The notes under the pieces were generated by a model. The model did no database searches and was not told the origin of the DNA. It saw nothing but the letters and a program-made list of their open reading frames with translations. Below, in pieces: positions 6,058 to 6,852 of a stretch of DNA of 6,852 bases. The position numbers and the translations under genes are program-made. Source of the stretch: an uncultured Lachnospiraceae bacterium (lineage in GTDB: Bacteria; Bacillota; Clostridia; Lachnospirales; Lachnospiraceae); NCBI GenBank assembly GCA_902766655.1, contig CACXEL010000466.1:1-6852 (forward strand), read 5' to 3'. Position 1 is the stretch's first letter. Every line of letters starts with the position of its first letter.

Positions 6058-6852
6058 TTAACTGTTTTCCATGCCGGTTCCCTTGAGGATCGACTTGAGC
6101 AGAGGCGGAAGCTCTTCGGGCGTATTCTTCTGTCCCAGAACCCCTATGGTCTCCTTCTGCTCATCCAGAATGATGTTGCAGGCCTTGCGGAGGACCTTTA
6201 TGTTCACGAAGTCCGGGGACCCGCCGTACTCTCCGTCCAGCGTCCAGGGCACCGGTGTCTCCGACTCGATGATCACCTCCGTGGTCCGGTAGACGTCAAC
6301 GCAGCCCTGCCCCAGGGTCCCGGTAATGAAGCCGCTCAGCGTGTCGTTCAAGTCCGCGATGTTTCTGGGGGCCCTGACCAGTGTCACCTCCATGAGCCCG
6401 TCGTCCAGCCTGACATCATTTCCGGTCACTCCCTTGATGCCGCCCACAGACGTGGAGTTGGTCACCATGCCGTAAATGTAGTCGCCGGTCTTCGTTTCCC
6501 CGTTGACGGTGACCGTCATCCGGTAGGTCTTCAGGTCGCCGATCCGGCGCGCGCCCTCCATGAGGTAGGCCACGTGGCCGAAGACGTTCTTCATGTCCTG
6601 GTCGGTCTCATAGGAGACGTCCGTGAAGGCACCAAAAGCTGCCACATAGATAAAATAGTGACCGTTAAAGTCCCCAATATCGATACCGCACTCCTCGCCG
6701 CCGAGGATGTCGCCCACTGCCTCCAGGACCACGGAGGAAAGGCCGAGGGAGGAGGCGAAATCATTGGTGGAGCCGACGGGAATGTAGCCGATGGGGACAT
6801 GCCGCCCGGACATCATGAGGCCGTTCACCACCTCATCCAGCGTGCCGTCGCC
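6058..6852 (-). CDS. YegS/BmrU-family lipid kinase, probable diacylglycerol kinase (5' end beyond the window)
   Basis: Members phosphorylate diacylglycerol or related lipids with ATP, returning them to phosphatidate at the inner face of the membrane. The 264 visible residues open inside the nucleotide-binding motif with GDGTLDEVVNG (1-11; the preceding Gly and about 50-60 N-terminal residues lie outside). IPVGSTNDFASSLGL (24-38) matches the family's P-x-G-T-x-ND-x-A element, LDDGLMEV (149-156) the conserved D-D-G step, and WTLDGEYGG (203-211) the catalytic DGE motif. The frame is open through the window edge, so internal ATG or GTG codons near 6831 are not the start. There is no signal peptide or membrane segment in what is seen, as expected for a soluble, membrane-associated enzyme. 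It stops 130 nt before fba, which has its own promoter, so the two are probably separate units; no clear terminator follows. The exact lipid substrate is unproven. Confidence 0.9.
   Translation of the reverse strand, partial: GDGTLDEVVNGLMMSGRHVPIGYIPVGSTNDFASSLGLSSVVLEAVGDILGGEECGIDIGDFNGHYFIYVAAFGAFTDVSYETDQDMKNVFGHVAYLMEGARRIGDLKTYRMTVTVNGETKTGDYIYGMVTNSTSVGGIKGVTGNDVRLDDGLMEVTLVRAPRNIADLNDTLSGFITGTLGQGCVDVYRTTEVIIESETPVPWTLDGEYGGSPDFVNIKVLRKACNIILDEQKETIGVLGQKNTPEELPPLLKSILKGTGMENS

Noticed and set aside
6058..6831. A complete lipid kinase gene starting at a GTG at 6831.
   Set aside because: The frame continues to the window edge and encodes the GDGT nucleotide-binding motif upstream of that codon, so the true start lies outside.
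1..6852. A defence, secretion, mobile or otherwise novel multi-gene system.
   Set aside because: All six genes belong to well-known housekeeping or regulatory families, on one strand, with uniform composition and no integrase, transposase, toxin-antitoxin, repeat array or RNA gene.

Overview
The window is an ordinary-looking stretch of chromosome from a GC-rich Bacillota, most likely an uncultured gut-type Clostridia (Lachnospiraceae or a relative). This rests on Shine-Dalgarno-type ribosome sites, sigma-A-like promoters in AT-rich spacers, a type III glutamine synthetase, a Bacillus-type class II aldolase, and a CdaR/PucR regulator directly before ftsE-ftsX. That last order is one I recall from Lachnospiraceae, but I could not check it. 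The taxonomic call is an inference; no rRNA or tRNA marker is present.

All six genes lie on the minus strand, so they read from right to left. In reading order they are: a YegS/BmrU-type lipid (diacylglycerol) kinase cut off at the right edge (6852-6058); class II fructose-bisphosphate aldolase (5927-5064); type III glutamine synthetase GlnN (4834-2720); a CdaR/PucR-family regulator (2507-1422); FtsE (1379-696); and FtsX cut off at the left edge (706-1).

The three larger spacers (5928-6057, 4835-5063, 2508-2719) carry the signals. The aldolase has its own promoter with a perfect TATAAT. A pair of GC-rich hairpins follows the aldolase, and the inner one is the best terminator candidate. The regulator has a good promoter (TTGATT, 17 nt, TATGAT), a possible second one upstream, and a strong hairpin in its leader. 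No promoter is convincing for glnN.

Functionally these are separate housekeeping units: phospholipid/diacylglycerol recycling, glycolysis, ammonia assimilation, and a regulator-ftsE-ftsX operon for control of cell-wall hydrolysis at division. The regulator, ftsE and ftsX look co-transcribed, with a 42-nt gap and then an 11-nt overlap.

I see no mobile element, CRISPR array, RNA gene or defence-like cluster. The long plus-strand reading frames are codon-register shadows of the minus-strand genes. I found no convincing new system; the points worth a second look are leader hairpins, a short helical-phased repeat, and the linkage of a metabolite-type regulator to ftsEX.
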